The notes beneath the pieces were generated by a model. It saw only the letters and a program-made list of their open reading frames with translations, was not told where the DNA came from and searched no databases. A stretch of 64,000 nt of DNA from Cheiracanthium punctorium (lineage: Eukaryota; Arthropoda; Arachnida; Araneae; Cheiracanthiidae): NCBI GenBank assembly GCA_038373885.1, contig JAWZYV010014427.1, positions 62,001 to 126,000 of the forward strand, in the 5' to 3' direction. Positions 1 to 11,229 of the stretch are shown here, piece by piece; position 1 is the first letter of the stretch, and each line of letters starts with the position of its first letter. A program made the position numbers and the translations under genes.

Positions 1-435
1 AAGAAGAATCTATTGTTGCAGTTAATTGGTTGAGGGTCACGTGTTGGTTGAAAAATGACGTCACAACAATATTGTCCATTCCTCAAATTCTCTTATTTCA
101 GATCAAATGAGTATAGACATTTATTAATTTAAGAATACGTATCATTTTCAGATTTTCACTCTTGCATCCTGAAATCTATTAATCAGAATCTTCTTTTTTA
201 TTAGCACTCGGGTGCTATTTCTTTCAAGCACGGGATTTTTGTCTACGCGGCGCACCGTTGTCACTTTTCCGTTTGATTCATATTTTCTGCAGAGTGATTT
301 GATATTGCTAACGGAAACATGGACAATCCCTTCATATGATTTTCAAATACCAGGATTCACTTTGGTCGAACGGATAGACAGTGGTTTCAAAGACAGAAAG
401 CCATCTGGAGTTATGATTTTTATAGAGGAAAACTT

Positions 436-2631
436 TATAAAAATCCCTTTATAAAAAAAAAGTGTATGCGTGTAATCTTTACGCGCGATTGAAGTAAAAC
501 TTCTTTGACGTTTACTACACATATCACTGAAATGATTAAACTTTAAATAAATATCATATTATAATTTAATTATATTTATTATTCATGTACTTTACAAAGA
601 TTATATAAATGTTATATTCATATTATTCATTGGAAATAGGCACTTGGATGTCATCATAACTTTTTTATGTATGAGATTATAGGTTTGTGGTAATAATAAT
701 GTGAAACAAAAATTTAACTCGCTAAATTTGCTAATTTTCTTGAAAATACAGCATCTATCGTTGTACCGAAACGCGTTGTTGATTAAAGTCGAGAAGTATT
801 CCTAGTTAGATCAAAATTTTCTTTTAAAAAATCAACTAACGACTGAGATTCTTGAGAGCGAAAATTAACATTAAAATCTCCAGTAAGAATATCGGTCATT
901 CATAATAATTACTTAGAATCCAGGAAGTGTCCATGTTGTAGTATTATTCTTTAACTGTTTTCGTATACCATTGTTCCGTCTGGAGGTTGGGTATGAATGG
1001 GGGGGGGGATGTCCGTATTCTAGTATTGTACTTTAACTGTGTTCTTTAATTGATGTTTTCCTCTGTTTGTGGGGTTCGAATGCAGGTAGTGTAATTTTTA
1101 TTGTGTTTTTCTATCACAGTGTTCTTAAGCGTCTATTTCGTCTGCTAGTAGGTTTCGAATTATTATTCTGTATCCATGTTTTTAAACTGCAGGTTCGGTC
1201 CATTGTTTGGGATTGATTGCAGCCAGGGTCCGTTTCTTACGTACTAACATTTCTTAAAATACATCTTTTGGGCAAAATAATAACAGACACGACATACATA
1301 ATATTTAGGAGTTTAATGGCCTAACGGCCAATGCAACTGGCATTTGACAAATAATAATATCACTTCACTTCGAAACTATTGCCTATATTCACTACGAAAT
1401 AGTATTATAAGACAATTATGTAATTAAAACACATCTGAAACCAGTAATTACTATAAATCACGCCCATAAGTCTATGTATTTAATTTTTTGAAGTTTTGAT
1501 AATTCAAGGATCTCCATTTACTTCGCCTCGATGGAAATATAAACAACCTGAGATGCGTAGTTACCCAGTGTGCGTAGCGCCATCTGTTTGCAACAATGGC
1601 CTTATCCAACTTTCTAAGCGAAGTGTCCCCTACTATAAATTTACCTTCGTGGGATCGAAGTATGATCCTCCAACAGTGTTCTTAGACGAAAATTTCCCTC
1701 TGCTGTTTAGGTACATTTGCAGCCACTGTCCCTTTAATTGTGGTGTTCCATCTCCTTGTTCTTAAACCGTTGTTCAGTCTTGAAGTTGGGTTAGAATCCA
1801 GGAAAAGTGTTCTTAAACTGACGTTTCCAACTACTTTTCCGGTTCGATTGCAGACAGGTTCCATTTCTTTGTGCTTTTTCAAAACCTTGTATATTATTCA
1901 TCTAAAAATAAGGATTATCGACAACCTCCTGTGTGGTTGGGATTACATGTAAAATATTATGTTGGATGTACCGTCAAAACGCTTATTGATATATGAATAA
2001 AGATTGATGTCTCAAGCGAGAAATCTCCGTTTCTTTCCCTAACAGGTTCCCCGGATTTTTACACGATGAATGTCGTATCAAGAGTTAATCAAAATACTAA
2101 CTCAGCTTTCTAAGAGGACGCCAAATATTAATCACTGCACCAAGTCTTTTATTTTAAAGTTTGGCATTTGTATGTTCATCAAATACCACCACGGCAGTAA
2201 TAATTCTATGTATGAAAATAAGTACTAGCCACAATCTAACGATACACAATCAAGAAAATAAACGTTAGACCTCTTAAAAACAATTTAATTCAAAAGTTAT
2301 TTCCCCACGGAAATCTTCACAAACTCCTCAGAGAGTATATAATTTTACAACTAGTTGCCATCGGCAAAACGAGATATTTAAATACATATTTTGTGGATAA
2401 CGTTGCCATCTCAAGAAAAACTAAATAATGATAATGCATTTTCAACAATGAAGTCAGCGAAAGGAGCGAGCGGTCGAAAATGTAGGATGTTCCGCGGTTC
2501 TTTTTTTTCAGGCGCTTTTGCCGTGGAGTACATGATATCTACGTCACTTCCTTTGCTGAGCGTTACTTCCGTCAGAAAAAAAATCTGAGCTACCCCCCTA
2601 GTCGCGACTAAAGAAGTTTTACTTCAAAAGA
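436..2631. mobile_element. Insertion inside EEP copy A, unclassified
   Basis: Comparison with the uninterrupted copy places foreign DNA between about 436 and 2631. Near its ends are 16-bp inverted repeats, GAAGTAAAACTTCTTT at 491-506 and its exact complement at 2610-2625. Each arm is also nearly palindromic in itself. I see no transposase-like frame inside, so it may be a non-autonomous DNA element. The true ends are uncertain because about 50 bp lie outside the left arm. Confidence 0.4.
900..1905. repeat. Degenerate repeated module
   Basis: Phrases such as GTTCTTAAACTG, GGTTCGATTGCAG and AATCCAGGAA recur with changes about every 70-150 bp, for example near 900-960, 1115-1230 and 1735-1870. 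This looks like an old tandem array or satellite-like core of the inserted DNA. There is a G run at 1001-1009. No protein resemblance was seen. Confidence 0.35.
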
Positions 2632-3050
2632 ATATGAAACTCTTTACCCGTGCCTACACGAGCCAGATCAATGTTGTTCAAATTGATCATTGTATATACT
2701 CAAGATAAAGTGAGATTTGCATTTACATACGCTAGTCCTCGAATTTCTTATGAAGATAAATTAGACGCTATATTCGAAACGTTACTGAAGGAGGATGATT
2801 GTAAGACTGTTTTAGTAGGAGATTTTAACATAGAATTAAATTCCGATCAAGGATCCGATTTCATAACTGAAATGAGTACTTTAGATTTTCCAATACGCAC
2901 TAATCCAAAACATTTAACCACTAGGGGCGAAACAACAATTGATGCAATTTTCAGCAACAAAATTATGCGATCAGGAGTCTATATGAGCACTTACAGTCAT
3001 CATTTTCCTCTATATGGCAGAATTCATTGAATAGATTCTTTTTAAAAACT

Positions 3051-3098
3051 GAAATTCTTCCAGCAGAGTTCGTAAATAAAATCTGGAAGAATTTCAGA
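3051..3098 (+). other. Hairpin closing the EEP cassette
   Basis: CTGAAATTCTTCCAG is followed after a short loop by its exact complement CTGGAAGAATTTCAG, then a T-rich run. The same structure follows the stop codon in the antisense copy (about 19916-19964), where one arm has changed. Conservation in both copies suggests it is part of the element's 3' end, for RNA processing or for mobility (Helitron 3' ends also carry a hairpin). Confidence 0.6.
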
Positions 3099-3584
3099 TT
3101 TTTTTTTCTTTTTTAAATTTTGTCACGTAATAAATTAAACATTAAGACCTTTATTCAAAGATAAACAACTTAAAAACATAAATTAGGAGACTTTCTACAA
3201 ATTTTAAACATTTTGAATTTAATGCTCCCGGTTTCCATGGCAACGACCGGAGTGAAAAATTTTGCTGTAAAGAAAAGCATGAATTAAAATTATAGAACTA
3301 GTACACGGAGATATAATAGATAGAACGGTAGCTAGTAATTTAATAAAATCGCCAAACATGGCAACCTCGATGCTTCTTTCTCACTTTTTCACTAGAGGGG
3401 TTACAATTGCAGAATTTTTAAGAGCAAAAATAAGCTTTTTGTGACCTGTTTTTTTAGCAATATCTCCTAAAATAATTCGAATTTCGAAATTTAAATTAGC
3501 GGAAGGTCTTCCTCGGAATTTTCCGAATCCATGAAAACCTTGATCGAAACTCAACTCTTCGCCATTTTGGAGGATATGGTGCTA

Positions 3585-3660
3585 CAGACAGACAGACAGA
3601 CTCGCACAGATTTTAATAGTATAGACTAGCTGCGTACCCGTTCTCCGCACGGTGGGAAAC
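3585..3660 (+). repeat. RTE-like tail and head junction in the repeat unit
   Basis: A run of GACA repeats is followed by GCACAGATTTTAATAGTATAG and at once by ACTAGCTGCGTACCCG. The same junction is at about 6288-6340. The pattern resembles arthropod RTE-type fragments, which often end in short tandem repeats with TATAGAT and begin ACTAGCTG. The class is an inference; no reverse-transcriptase coding is present. Confidence 0.35.
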
Positions 3661-4116
3661 GAATATTTTCCTTACACATATAATTAGAATTAAACCCATT
3701 GATGCGGAATCTAAAAAAGTGAAATATTATTTATATCTTGATGAAACGTTGACGCCATGAGTGCAAATCTGAGATGACTGCAGCATGATGGCACAAAAAC
3801 TATGTCATTGTCACTGGTGATAAAAAAAAGCAACTTCTCTTGGATGACCTTGCCCAGGCTTTTTTTTGGTCGATTCGGTATCGTAGAACTTCTTCTATGC
3901 GTCGCACACGACGATAGGCGTGAAATTGAACTCTCTATCTAGTCTCCACACATGGGATCTAGGTCAAGGGGTGGGGGTCTTTCTAAGGGGTCCTAACCCA
4001 TATTCACTCTACATTTTGGAGGAAACCAGCCATATATGTTTCCTAACATATGCATGTTGCGAATACAGTTTTATTTTACGAACGGAATGCAAGAAAACTC
4101 CGAACGGTGAAGTCGG

Positions 4117-4192
4117 CGGATGCGACCTGTTTTGAACCAGAAACCTTCCGCCTCCCAGTTCAGAGCGCTATGCGCTCGGCCACTGGTCGGAC
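4117..4192 (-). repeat. tRNA-derived SINE head
   Basis: Read on the minus strand this begins GTCCGACCAGTGGCCGAGCG and continues to TGGTTCAAAAC about 50 bases on. These match a tRNA A box (TGGCCGAGCG) and a degraded B box (GGTTCGAATCC type) at the right spacing, so it is probably the polymerase III promoter of a SINE. The body runs toward lower coordinates with GGGTTAGGACCCCTTAGAAA-like sequence, which recurs alone near 52080. It has no proper acceptor stem, so it is not a working tRNA gene. Confidence 0.6.
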
Positions 4193-4304
4193 TAAGTCAT
4201 TGTTAGGCGAATATTATAAGCAATTGGGACCTTTGTTGTACATATGATTGCAATGTCATTCTCGTATTATTATTATTTATATCTCGTATTATTTGATTTA
4301 TTTT

Positions 4305-4667
4305 TAATGACTATGTAATTTTATCTCTCAACACCCTTTATTGAAAAATGTGTCCCAAAAATGCGATATAAAAAAGCGACATAAAAGTATGCGACATAAT
4401 TTTAAATGTATTTAAATACTATTAGTTCACAACAGTTTCAATCTATTGTTACAATATTTCGTAAGCTGTAGAATATGCATCACATGTATTTTTCTATAAA
4501 TAGGTTACACTCATAAAAATTTCAACATAGGGTTACCAGGCGAAATACGCGAAAGATGAGCGATAAAATGACAAAGACAATTAATATCGTTTTAATATGG
4601 CAATAATGAAACTAAAAAATTAGGGGATTCAGGGGGAGCTCCCCCTGACGAGGCTCGAACAGCCGAG
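4305..4667 (+). mobile_element. Short TIR repeat R4, copy 1
   Basis: Runs from TAATGACTATGT to GAACAGCCGAG. Inverted copies of a motif like GACTATGTCATTTTATCTCTC lie near its left edge and internally on the right. It contains a GGGGGAGCTCCCCC hairpin near the right end. Copy B of the 2.7-kb unit lacks it at about 7020-7035, giving an empty site. Other copies: 15543-15933, 23764-24113 (minus) and a fragment at 42097-42208 (minus). No coding. Superfamily not determined. Confidence 0.6.
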
Positions 4668-6041
4668 TTTTTTATTTTCATTTCGTATTCCTGACTTTTG
4701 ATACTCTCTTGATTTTGGGGTCTTTGTGCATGCGCATATTCAATTATCATTCCCCATTAACGTTACAGAATTAAGTAGTTCTCGCTATCGCCACCTCTAC
4801 ATCAAAGACGTCAATCTGCATTTTACTCGTTTCAAGAAAAACGCTTACAAAGGTTCATTGCTTCAGTTTATACTGATTAATCAATTTTCTTGCAAACTAA
4901 TTGGTATTAAGATATGAGACTTTGACATAGTATACAGAATTTCTTAAAGATCTTGAAAATGAATTTAGTTAAAAATAACCAAAGTTACAGGTTCGCGTTA
5001 TAGACGTGGTGATTGTGGTAATGTTCTAATTGTCTCATATCCAATGCATTTTCATTTTTCGAGTCAAGGGCTGTAAAAATGAGTGTTTTCACTTAATTGT
5101 AAAATTTAACAGCTTCAGTGGCAGCAACGGATTCCGTAACTACGGAAACTGTAGCAATATTAAAAATAGAACATGAAATGAAATTTATTTATGCTTGCTA
5201 GAACTGCCATATTGGCGTAATTAACGCCAATAGTCGATGGCAAATAGCCAAAATGAATCCTAAATTTAACTTCACAGTAAATGCAATAATTTATAGGCAA
5301 TACCAGGTATATTTACCAGGCTTAAAAACATTCTCGTTCATCTCTCAAAAAAAAAAAAAAATCATATTTATACAGAATTCCTATTTTACTATACCCTGTT
5401 TGGCGGGATTAAAAAAAATTATCGATCCATCCCCTCGTAACATTGGCTCATCTCAATCGTGCCATAGAATTAGCAGTACAAACGCAAAAAACACACGCTA
5501 TTAAACACGGAGTTACACTACATTTGATTATTTATCGCCAATTTTTCTAAGAAAGGTGCTAAAGAAGGAATCCGCATATGCCATTTTGCGAGATTTTTTT
5601 TCAGAGAATCATTCTAAGCACTGATTTAACAGTAATCAAAATGAGAAATAGTTTTTTGTGTATGGTTCGATCGTCAAAAAATAATGCAGCATTTCTGCAT
5701 GGAAAATTAAAGTTTAACGCCGTATTCTAATAAAACCTACACACACAAACCTAAACCTATTTCGGTTCGCTCGCAGTAAATTGCGCCAAGCCTAAAACTG
5801 TGCAAATCCGTAGAACCTACTACTTTCTCAAAAGTCCCATATCAGTCATTTTATTTTTCGCCAAAAATTATACATATTAGTCTGAGAAATCTCCAAGTCC
5901 TTATACTTTTACGTATGAAAAATATTGCATTCCTGTACTAATTTCCCACGCACACGATATTTTAATTAAAAAATAACCTAGAAAATGTCCTAAAAAGAAA
6001 AAAAATCATAATTCTTATTTATTTGTACTTCAAGAGTCTAA

Positions 6042-8635
6042 ATAATTTAATAAATTCGCCAAACATGGCAACTGCGATGCTTATTTCTCACATTTCACTA
6101 CAGGGGTTACAATTGCGGGATTACGGAGACCAAAAATTAGTGTTTTTGTCGGGTTATTTTAATCAAAATCTCCTAAACTAATTCGAATTTCGAAATTTAA
6201 ATTAGCGGAAGACCTTCCTCGGAATTTTCCGAGACCTCTATCGAAGCTCGACACCACAGCGGTTTCGGAGGAGATGATGCTATAGACAGACAGACAGACG
6301 CGCACAGATTTTAATAGTATAGACTAGCTGCGTACCCGTTCTCCGCACGGTAGAAAAAAGACATTTTCCTTACACGATAATTCAAATTAAACCCAGTGAT
6401 GCGGAATCTAAAAAAGTGCAAAATTTCTTATATCGTGATGAAACGTTGACGCCATGAGTGCAAATCTGAGATGACTGCAACATAATGGCACAAAAACTAT
6501 GTCAGTGTCACTGGCGATCAAAACAGAAGCAACTTCTCTCGGATGACCTTGCCAGGCTTTTTCTCGGCGGATTCGGTATCGTGGATCTGCTTCTATATGT
6601 TGCACACGATGCTAGGCTTTAAATTGAACTTTCTACTAATCTGGAGACTATCCTGCTTCTAGTCTCCATATATGGGATCTAGGTCAAGGGGGTGGGGGGG
6701 GGTCCTCCATGGAGGTCTTTCTAAGGGGTCCTAACCCGTATTTACGCTACGTTTTTGAGGAAACCAGCCATATATGTTTCCTAGCATATGCATGTTGCGA
6801 GTACAGTTTTATTTTCCGAACGGAATACCGGAAAACTCCGAAAGGTTAGGTCGGCGGACGTGACCTGTTTTGAACCAGAAACCTTCCGCTTCCCAGTTCA
6901 GAGCGCTATGTGCTCGGCCACTGGTCGGACTAAGTCATTGCTAGGGTAATATTATAAGCACCTGGGACCTTTGTTGTACACATGATTGCAATGTCATTCT
7001 CGTACGCGATAAATCCTCAGGTGATTTATTTTTTATTTTCATTTGATTTTTGGGTCTTTTGCATGCGCATAATCAATTATCATTTGCCATTGACGTTACT
7101 GAATTAAATAGTTCTCCCTATCGCCATTTCTACACCAAAGACGTCAATCTGCATTTTCCTCGTTTCAAGAAAAATGCTTACAAAGGTTCATTGCTTCTGT
7201 TTATACTGATAAATCAATTTTCTTGCCAACTAATCGGAATAAGATATGAGGCTTGGACATAGTATAGAGGATTTATTAGACCTTGAAAATGAATTTATTT
7301 ACAAATAACCAAAATTACAGGTTCGCGTTATCGACGTGGTGATTGTGGTAAAGTTTTAAGTGTTGATATCCAATGCATTTTCATTTTTCGAGTCTTAAGA
7401 GCTGTAGAAATGGGAGTTTTCACTTAATTATTAAATTTAACAGCTTAAGTGGCAACAACGGATTCCGTTACTACGGAAACTGTAGCAATATTTAAAATAG
7501 AACATGAAATTTATGCTTGCTAGAACTGCCATATTGGCGTAATTAACGCCGATATCGATGGCAAACAGCCGAAACGAATCCTAAATTTAACTTCACAGTA
7601 AATGCAATAATTTATAGGCAATACCAGCTATATTTACCAGGCTTAAAAAACATTCTCGTTCATCTCCAAAAACATTTGTATTTATACAGAATTCCTATTT
7701 TATAATACCCTGTTTCGCGGGATTTAAAAAATTATCTATCATACGCTCGTAGCATCAGCTCATCACAATCGTGCCATATAATTAGCAGTACAAACGCAAA
7801 ACACACACGCTATTAAACGCGGAGTTACACTACGTTTGAAAATTTATCGCCAACTTTGCTAAGAAATGTACTAAAGTAGGAATCCGCAAACATTTTTAAT
7901 TCGTAAAACAAAAAGTATATATGACAGCATTAATTACGCCATTCTAACAGTTTCCAGTAAAAGAAACTTCCGTATCGCTGCTTTAACAAAGAAGAATCGA
8001 TTATTTATTACTCGTATAGTTACTTCGATTGTCAAAATGTCAACATACACCATTTTGCGAGATTTTTTTTTTTCAGGGAATCATTCGAAACACTGAATTA
8101 ACAGCAATCAGAATGGAAAATAGTTATCTGTATATGGTTCGATCGCCAAAAATTAATGCAGGAATCTAATTGAAACGTAGCACAGCAGTATTTTAAATTA
8201 TCAGCTATAACGTGTTTTATTTACTCCGATGTACCAAATGCGAGAATTTTATTTCTTTTGAAATTTGGCGGGATTCCCCCAACTTAAATCAATTTACTTA
8301 ATTTAATGGAAATTCCGAAGATCGATCACTTAAAATCGCCTTAATAATTGCACTATTTCTGCATGGAAAATTAATTGCGCCAAGCCTAAAACTGTGCAAA
8401 TCAGTAGAACCTACTACTTTCTCAAAATAGCCATATCAGCCATTTTATTTTCCGCCAACCTAACAAAGTTATACATATTGGTCTCAGAAATCTCCAAATC
8501 CTTATTCTTTTACGTATAAGAAATACTGCATTCCTGCTCTGATTTCCCACGCACACGATATTTTAATTAATAAATAACCTAGCAAATATTCTAAACAGAA
8601 AAAAATGATTATTCCTTTATTTTTAATTCAAGAGT
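6042..8635 (+). repeat. 2.6-kb repeat unit, copy B
   Basis: Direct copy of 3333-6041 in the same order: GACA-rich tail near 6288-6310, ACTAGCTGCG junction at about 6325, SINE head, then the region with CGCGTTATCGACGTGG and the TTAACGCC block. It lacks the MITE found in copy A but has extra sequence near 7900-8170. Its junctions with copies A and C share CAAGAGTCTAAAT, which fits true tandem duplication rather than separate insertions. Confidence 0.7.
6853..6930 (-). repeat. tRNA-derived SINE head, second copy
   Basis: Same antisense tRNA-like segment as 4117-4192, with a few substitutions (for example CACATAGCGCTC instead of CGCATAGCGCTC). It sits at the same place in tandem unit B, so it was duplicated with the unit rather than inserted again. 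Confidence 0.6.
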
Positions 8636-8864
8636 CTAAATCATTTAATAAATTCTCCAACCATGGCAACCACGATGCTTATTTCTCACTTTTTCACAGC
8701 AAGGGCTACAATCGCGGAATTGCGGAGAGCAAAAATTACCGTTTTTGACGGGTTTTTTATCAATATCTCCTAAACTAATTCGAATTTCAAAATTTAAATT
8801 AGCGGAAGACCTTTCTCGGAATTTTCCTAATCCGTGGACACCTTGATCGAAATTCAACTCCCAG

Positions 8865-9631
8865 CAGGGCCCGATTAACCTTTGAAGTGAGGGGAAGCTC
8901 AGTCTCATTTCAGGCCCCCCTTCCCCTTTTTGTTTGGATTAAGTAAAGTTTTTAATGATTTTCTTTGTTAAAAGAATATTTCATTGATTTAATTAGTTCT
9001 AATGGTTTTATTTGAAAAAAATATTTTTTTCATTAATTTGAAATTTACCTTTGATAAAAATATGTTATTTATTATCTTCGCAATAGTTTACTTAATTGTA
9101 ATGAGATTTTACAGTATTTTTAAAATTACTTTAAAAAGTAAACTAAAAACATTACCTTACTACTGGAACATTAAACTTTATTTATTTAGTCATATATTTT
9201 TCATGAGACATGGGGCTTTTTTCGGGAATTCTTTGTTCATTTTGATAGCATCATGAAAATCACAACATGGAACTTCAGAATTAATTTTGACCTTTAGACA
9301 ATTTGTAACATTACATATTGAAAGTTTGCCCTTTTCTACCGACCAAATGTTCCTGATAATAGAAAATTTTGTCTCAGCTGGAACAAATGTCCCAAGTATA
9401 GACATCGCAAACTGAACTAATTTAGAAATGTTGCTACATGGAGTATCAAGACTTCTAAAATACCTTAAAAATAGCTTTCCACTTCTCTTCATTAAAAATC
9501 TTTACAATAACTGAGAAGATCATTCAAAACAAAATTTTGAATTTTCATCCGTTTTACAGTCATTTTTGGGCCTCCTTCAAATTATGAGGGGAAGCTCAAG
9601 CTTCTCGAGCATTTTCGCTAATCAGGCTCTG
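8865..9631 (-). mobile_element. Internally deleted hAT element
   Basis: The ends are CAGGGCCCGATTA and TAATCAGGCTCTG, imperfect inverted repeats (11 of 13). They are flanked by an exact 8-bp duplication ACTCCCAG at 8857-8864 and 9632-9639, the hallmark of hAT insertion. Only the C-terminal part of a transposase is left inside, so it cannot move without help. The 196-bp element at 27131-27326 has related ends. Confidence 0.85.
9190..9492 (-). pseudogene. hAT transposase C-terminal dimerisation domain remnant
   Basis: The minus-strand frame contains LVQFAMSILGTFVPAE followed by FSIIRNIW and EKGKL. This matches the hATC dimerisation motif (small/aliphatic residues, P-A-E, then F-S and N-W...K). 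hAT transposases cut and paste DNA with an RNase-H-like fold, and this segment normally ends the protein. The DDE catalytic region is missing. The frame is still open over about 100 residues, so the element may be fairly young. The start shown is only the first Met in frame. Confidence 0.75.
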
Positions 9632-9696
9632 ACTCCCAGCCGTTTCGGAGGAGATGATGCTGCAGACATACAGACATATGCGCACAGATTTTAATA

Positions 9697-11201
9697 CACT
9701 TATGTCCATAAATTAAGGATAATTCAGAATCACACAGAAATTGATCTCTAAAATAAAAATTTCACCTGTGGAATGATCACACACATCTTGAAGAAGAATA
9801 TGCAAATTACAGGAAACCACCAGATGGCGTGGATGGTACGTCACAATGACGAGACTGTAAGAGAGGGGTATATAAGGAATGGTGGCAAAGAAGTAAAATT
9901 GTTCACAAGCGCTGTGAAAGCCTTTCAGTGCAAAAACCGCATAGTTATGGCACAAAGGAGGCATTTGGATGATGTTTTACGTGGCAGAATTATCGGACGA
10001 CTGGAATGTGGACGTACCCAGCTGGAAGTATCCGAGAAACTTGGAATCGCCCAGAGTGTCATCTCCAGGCTTTAGCAAGGATTCCAAGATGATGGTAATG
10101 TGAGTAGACGTTACAGCACAGGTCGCCCCCGAGTTACAACGCCGAATGAGGACCGCTATTTGGCAGTTACTGCCAAAAGAAACAGACGGAGTACAGCATC
10201 AGACCTGTCTCGTCAGCTCTCTTCAGCTACCGGTACGACAGTTTCAAGGCAGACCGTGTACAGACGCTTAGGGCACATTGGTCTATATGCTCGTAGGCCT
10301 GTCAGATGTGTTCCACTTACCGCAACTCACTGTCGCCTGCGATTAACCTGGAGTAGAGAGCATGCATTGTGGACACCGCAACAGTGGTCTTGTGTGATGT
10401 TTTCCGACGAGTCCAGGTTTAGTTTGGAGTCTGATTCTCGCCGGACATTCATCTGGAGAGCGCCAGGTACCCGTTACCACCAAGAGAACACCATTGAAAG
10501 ACACTGTTACGGTGGTGCAGGATGGCTCGTTTGGGGAGGAATTATTCTTGGTTCCAGAACTGACCTGCATGTTCAAAGTGTAACGATGATAGGCCACATC
10601 AATCGGGATGTCATTCTGGAACAACATGTACGTTTGTTTCGGGGCGCCATGGGTGCTGAACTTGTGTTTATGGATGACAACGCCCGTCCTAACCGTGCAA
10701 ACATTGTAGACGAATGCCTTCAATCGGAGGATATCACCCGTATGCATTGGCCAGCATACTCACCGGACTTGAATCCAATAGAGCATGTGTGGGATATGCT
10801 TGGCCGACGAATTGCAGCCCGTCAACCCCCTCCCACCTGTCTACCGGAACTTCGGAGTGCATTGCTTGATGAGTGGTGTAATATTCCCCAAGATCAGATT
10901 GATCATTTGATACTCAGCATGCCTAGGCGTTGTCAGGCCTGTATTGCATCGTCCGGGAGACATACTCCGTATTAACCATCCTACTAACCATGTTATACTG
11001 TTTTTTGTAAATAGGTTCTTTTTTTAAATTTGGTCAAGGGAGTAAAACTTGCAATTTTTATTAATTATGTCAAACATATAGCATCTTTTTTGCTCTTTAC
11101 TTTTTGTTTAATAAATAGACTTTACAAATAAGTCAAATTTGTTTTGCTTCTTTCTCTTTCTTTGCCTGAACTTCATTATCCTTAATTTATGGACATGAGT
11201 G
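9697..11201 (+). mobile_element. Tc1-type transposon, copy 1
   Basis: A 1505-bp element between TA dinucleotides (9695-9696 and 11202-11203). The ends are inverted repeats starting CACTYATGTCCATAAATT and running about 27 bp. Removing it restores the TTTTAA-TA-GTATAG motif seen at the end of repeat units A and B, so it inserted at a TA as Tc1/mariner elements do. It carries one transposase gene on the plus strand. A second copy lies inverted at 28911-32095. Confidence 0.95.
9947..10975 (+). pseudogene. Tc1 transposase with one nonsense codon
   Basis: Encodes a 342-residue Tc1-family transposase that would bind the terminal repeats and cut and paste the element in the nucleus. The N-terminal helix-turn-helix covers about residues 1-110. 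The DDE domain has FSDESRF (first Asp, 10406-10408), FMDDNARP (second Asp, 10676-10678) and SPDLNPIEH (Glu, 10781-10783); the spacing is DD34E. The Met at 9947 begins MAQRRHLDD, the usual start of this family. A TAG at 10073-10075 replaces the Trp codon seen in the second copy, so no full protein is made. The residue after ARP is Asn where copy 2 has the usual His. Confidence 0.95.
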
Positions 11202-11229
11202 TAGTATAGATTTAGTCTCCTGGAGTAAA

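Larger units (their letters stand above)
203..3030 (+). pseudogene. EEP-domain endonuclease, split in two by an insertion
   Basis: The frame runs at 203-435 and resumes at about 2632-3030. The first part has LLTETW, the glutamate motif of AP-type endonucleases. The second has LVGDFNI, TTIDAIFSN and YSHHFPL, which fit the Asp/Asn, Asp and terminal His motifs. The family cleaves DNA or phosphoesters and is found in LINE ORF2 proteins and in some Helitron/Helentron proteins. There is no ATG near the 5' end: the frame is open from a pyrimidine tract ending in AG, as if this were an exon. Residue identity to the copy at 19985-20614 is high. The function of a stand-alone domain is unknown, and this copy cannot make the whole domain. 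Confidence 0.65.
201..3105 (+). mobile_element. EEP-endonuclease cassette, copy A (split)
   Basis: This copy matches the antisense copy at 19889-20625 from its first bases (TTAGCACTC) through a 15-bp-arm hairpin after the stop codon, so it is a repeated unit with defined ends. A 10-bp direct repeat, TTCTTTTTTA, sits at 191-200 and 3106-3115 and may be a target duplication, although both sites are T-rich, which weakens the case. About 2.2 kb of unrelated DNA (436-2631) splits it. The only coding content is half of an EEP nuclease fold; there is no reverse transcriptase or transposase. Confidence 0.6.
3333..6041 (+). repeat. 2.7-kb repeat unit, copy A
   Basis: First of three head-to-tail copies; the next begin at 6042 and 8636. 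Each starts with AATTTAATAAA and CCAAACATGGCAAC-like sequence, then has a GACA-rich tail, an ACTAGCTGCG junction, a tRNA-like SINE head in antisense and about 1.3 kb of non-coding sequence. Copy A alone carries a MITE at 4305-4667. No open frame is conserved between copies, so the unit appears non-coding. Confidence 0.7.
8636..9694 (+). repeat. 2.6-kb repeat unit, copy C (truncated)
   Basis: Starts like copies A and B but ends after the GACA-like tail, at ATTTTAATA. It is split by a hAT derivative at 8865-9631 and its end is disrupted by the Tc1 element at 9697. Beyond the Tc1 element the sequence continues TATAGATTTAGTCTCC and does not follow the unit any further. Confidence 0.6.

Noticed and set aside
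1496..1952. Overlapping small frames on both strands
   Set aside because: They fall in the degenerate repeat region and show no domain or codon pattern.
10343..10747. 134-codon minus-strand frame, also on plus at 29365-29769
   Set aside because: Antisense of the Tc1 transposase; conserved only because the coding strand is.
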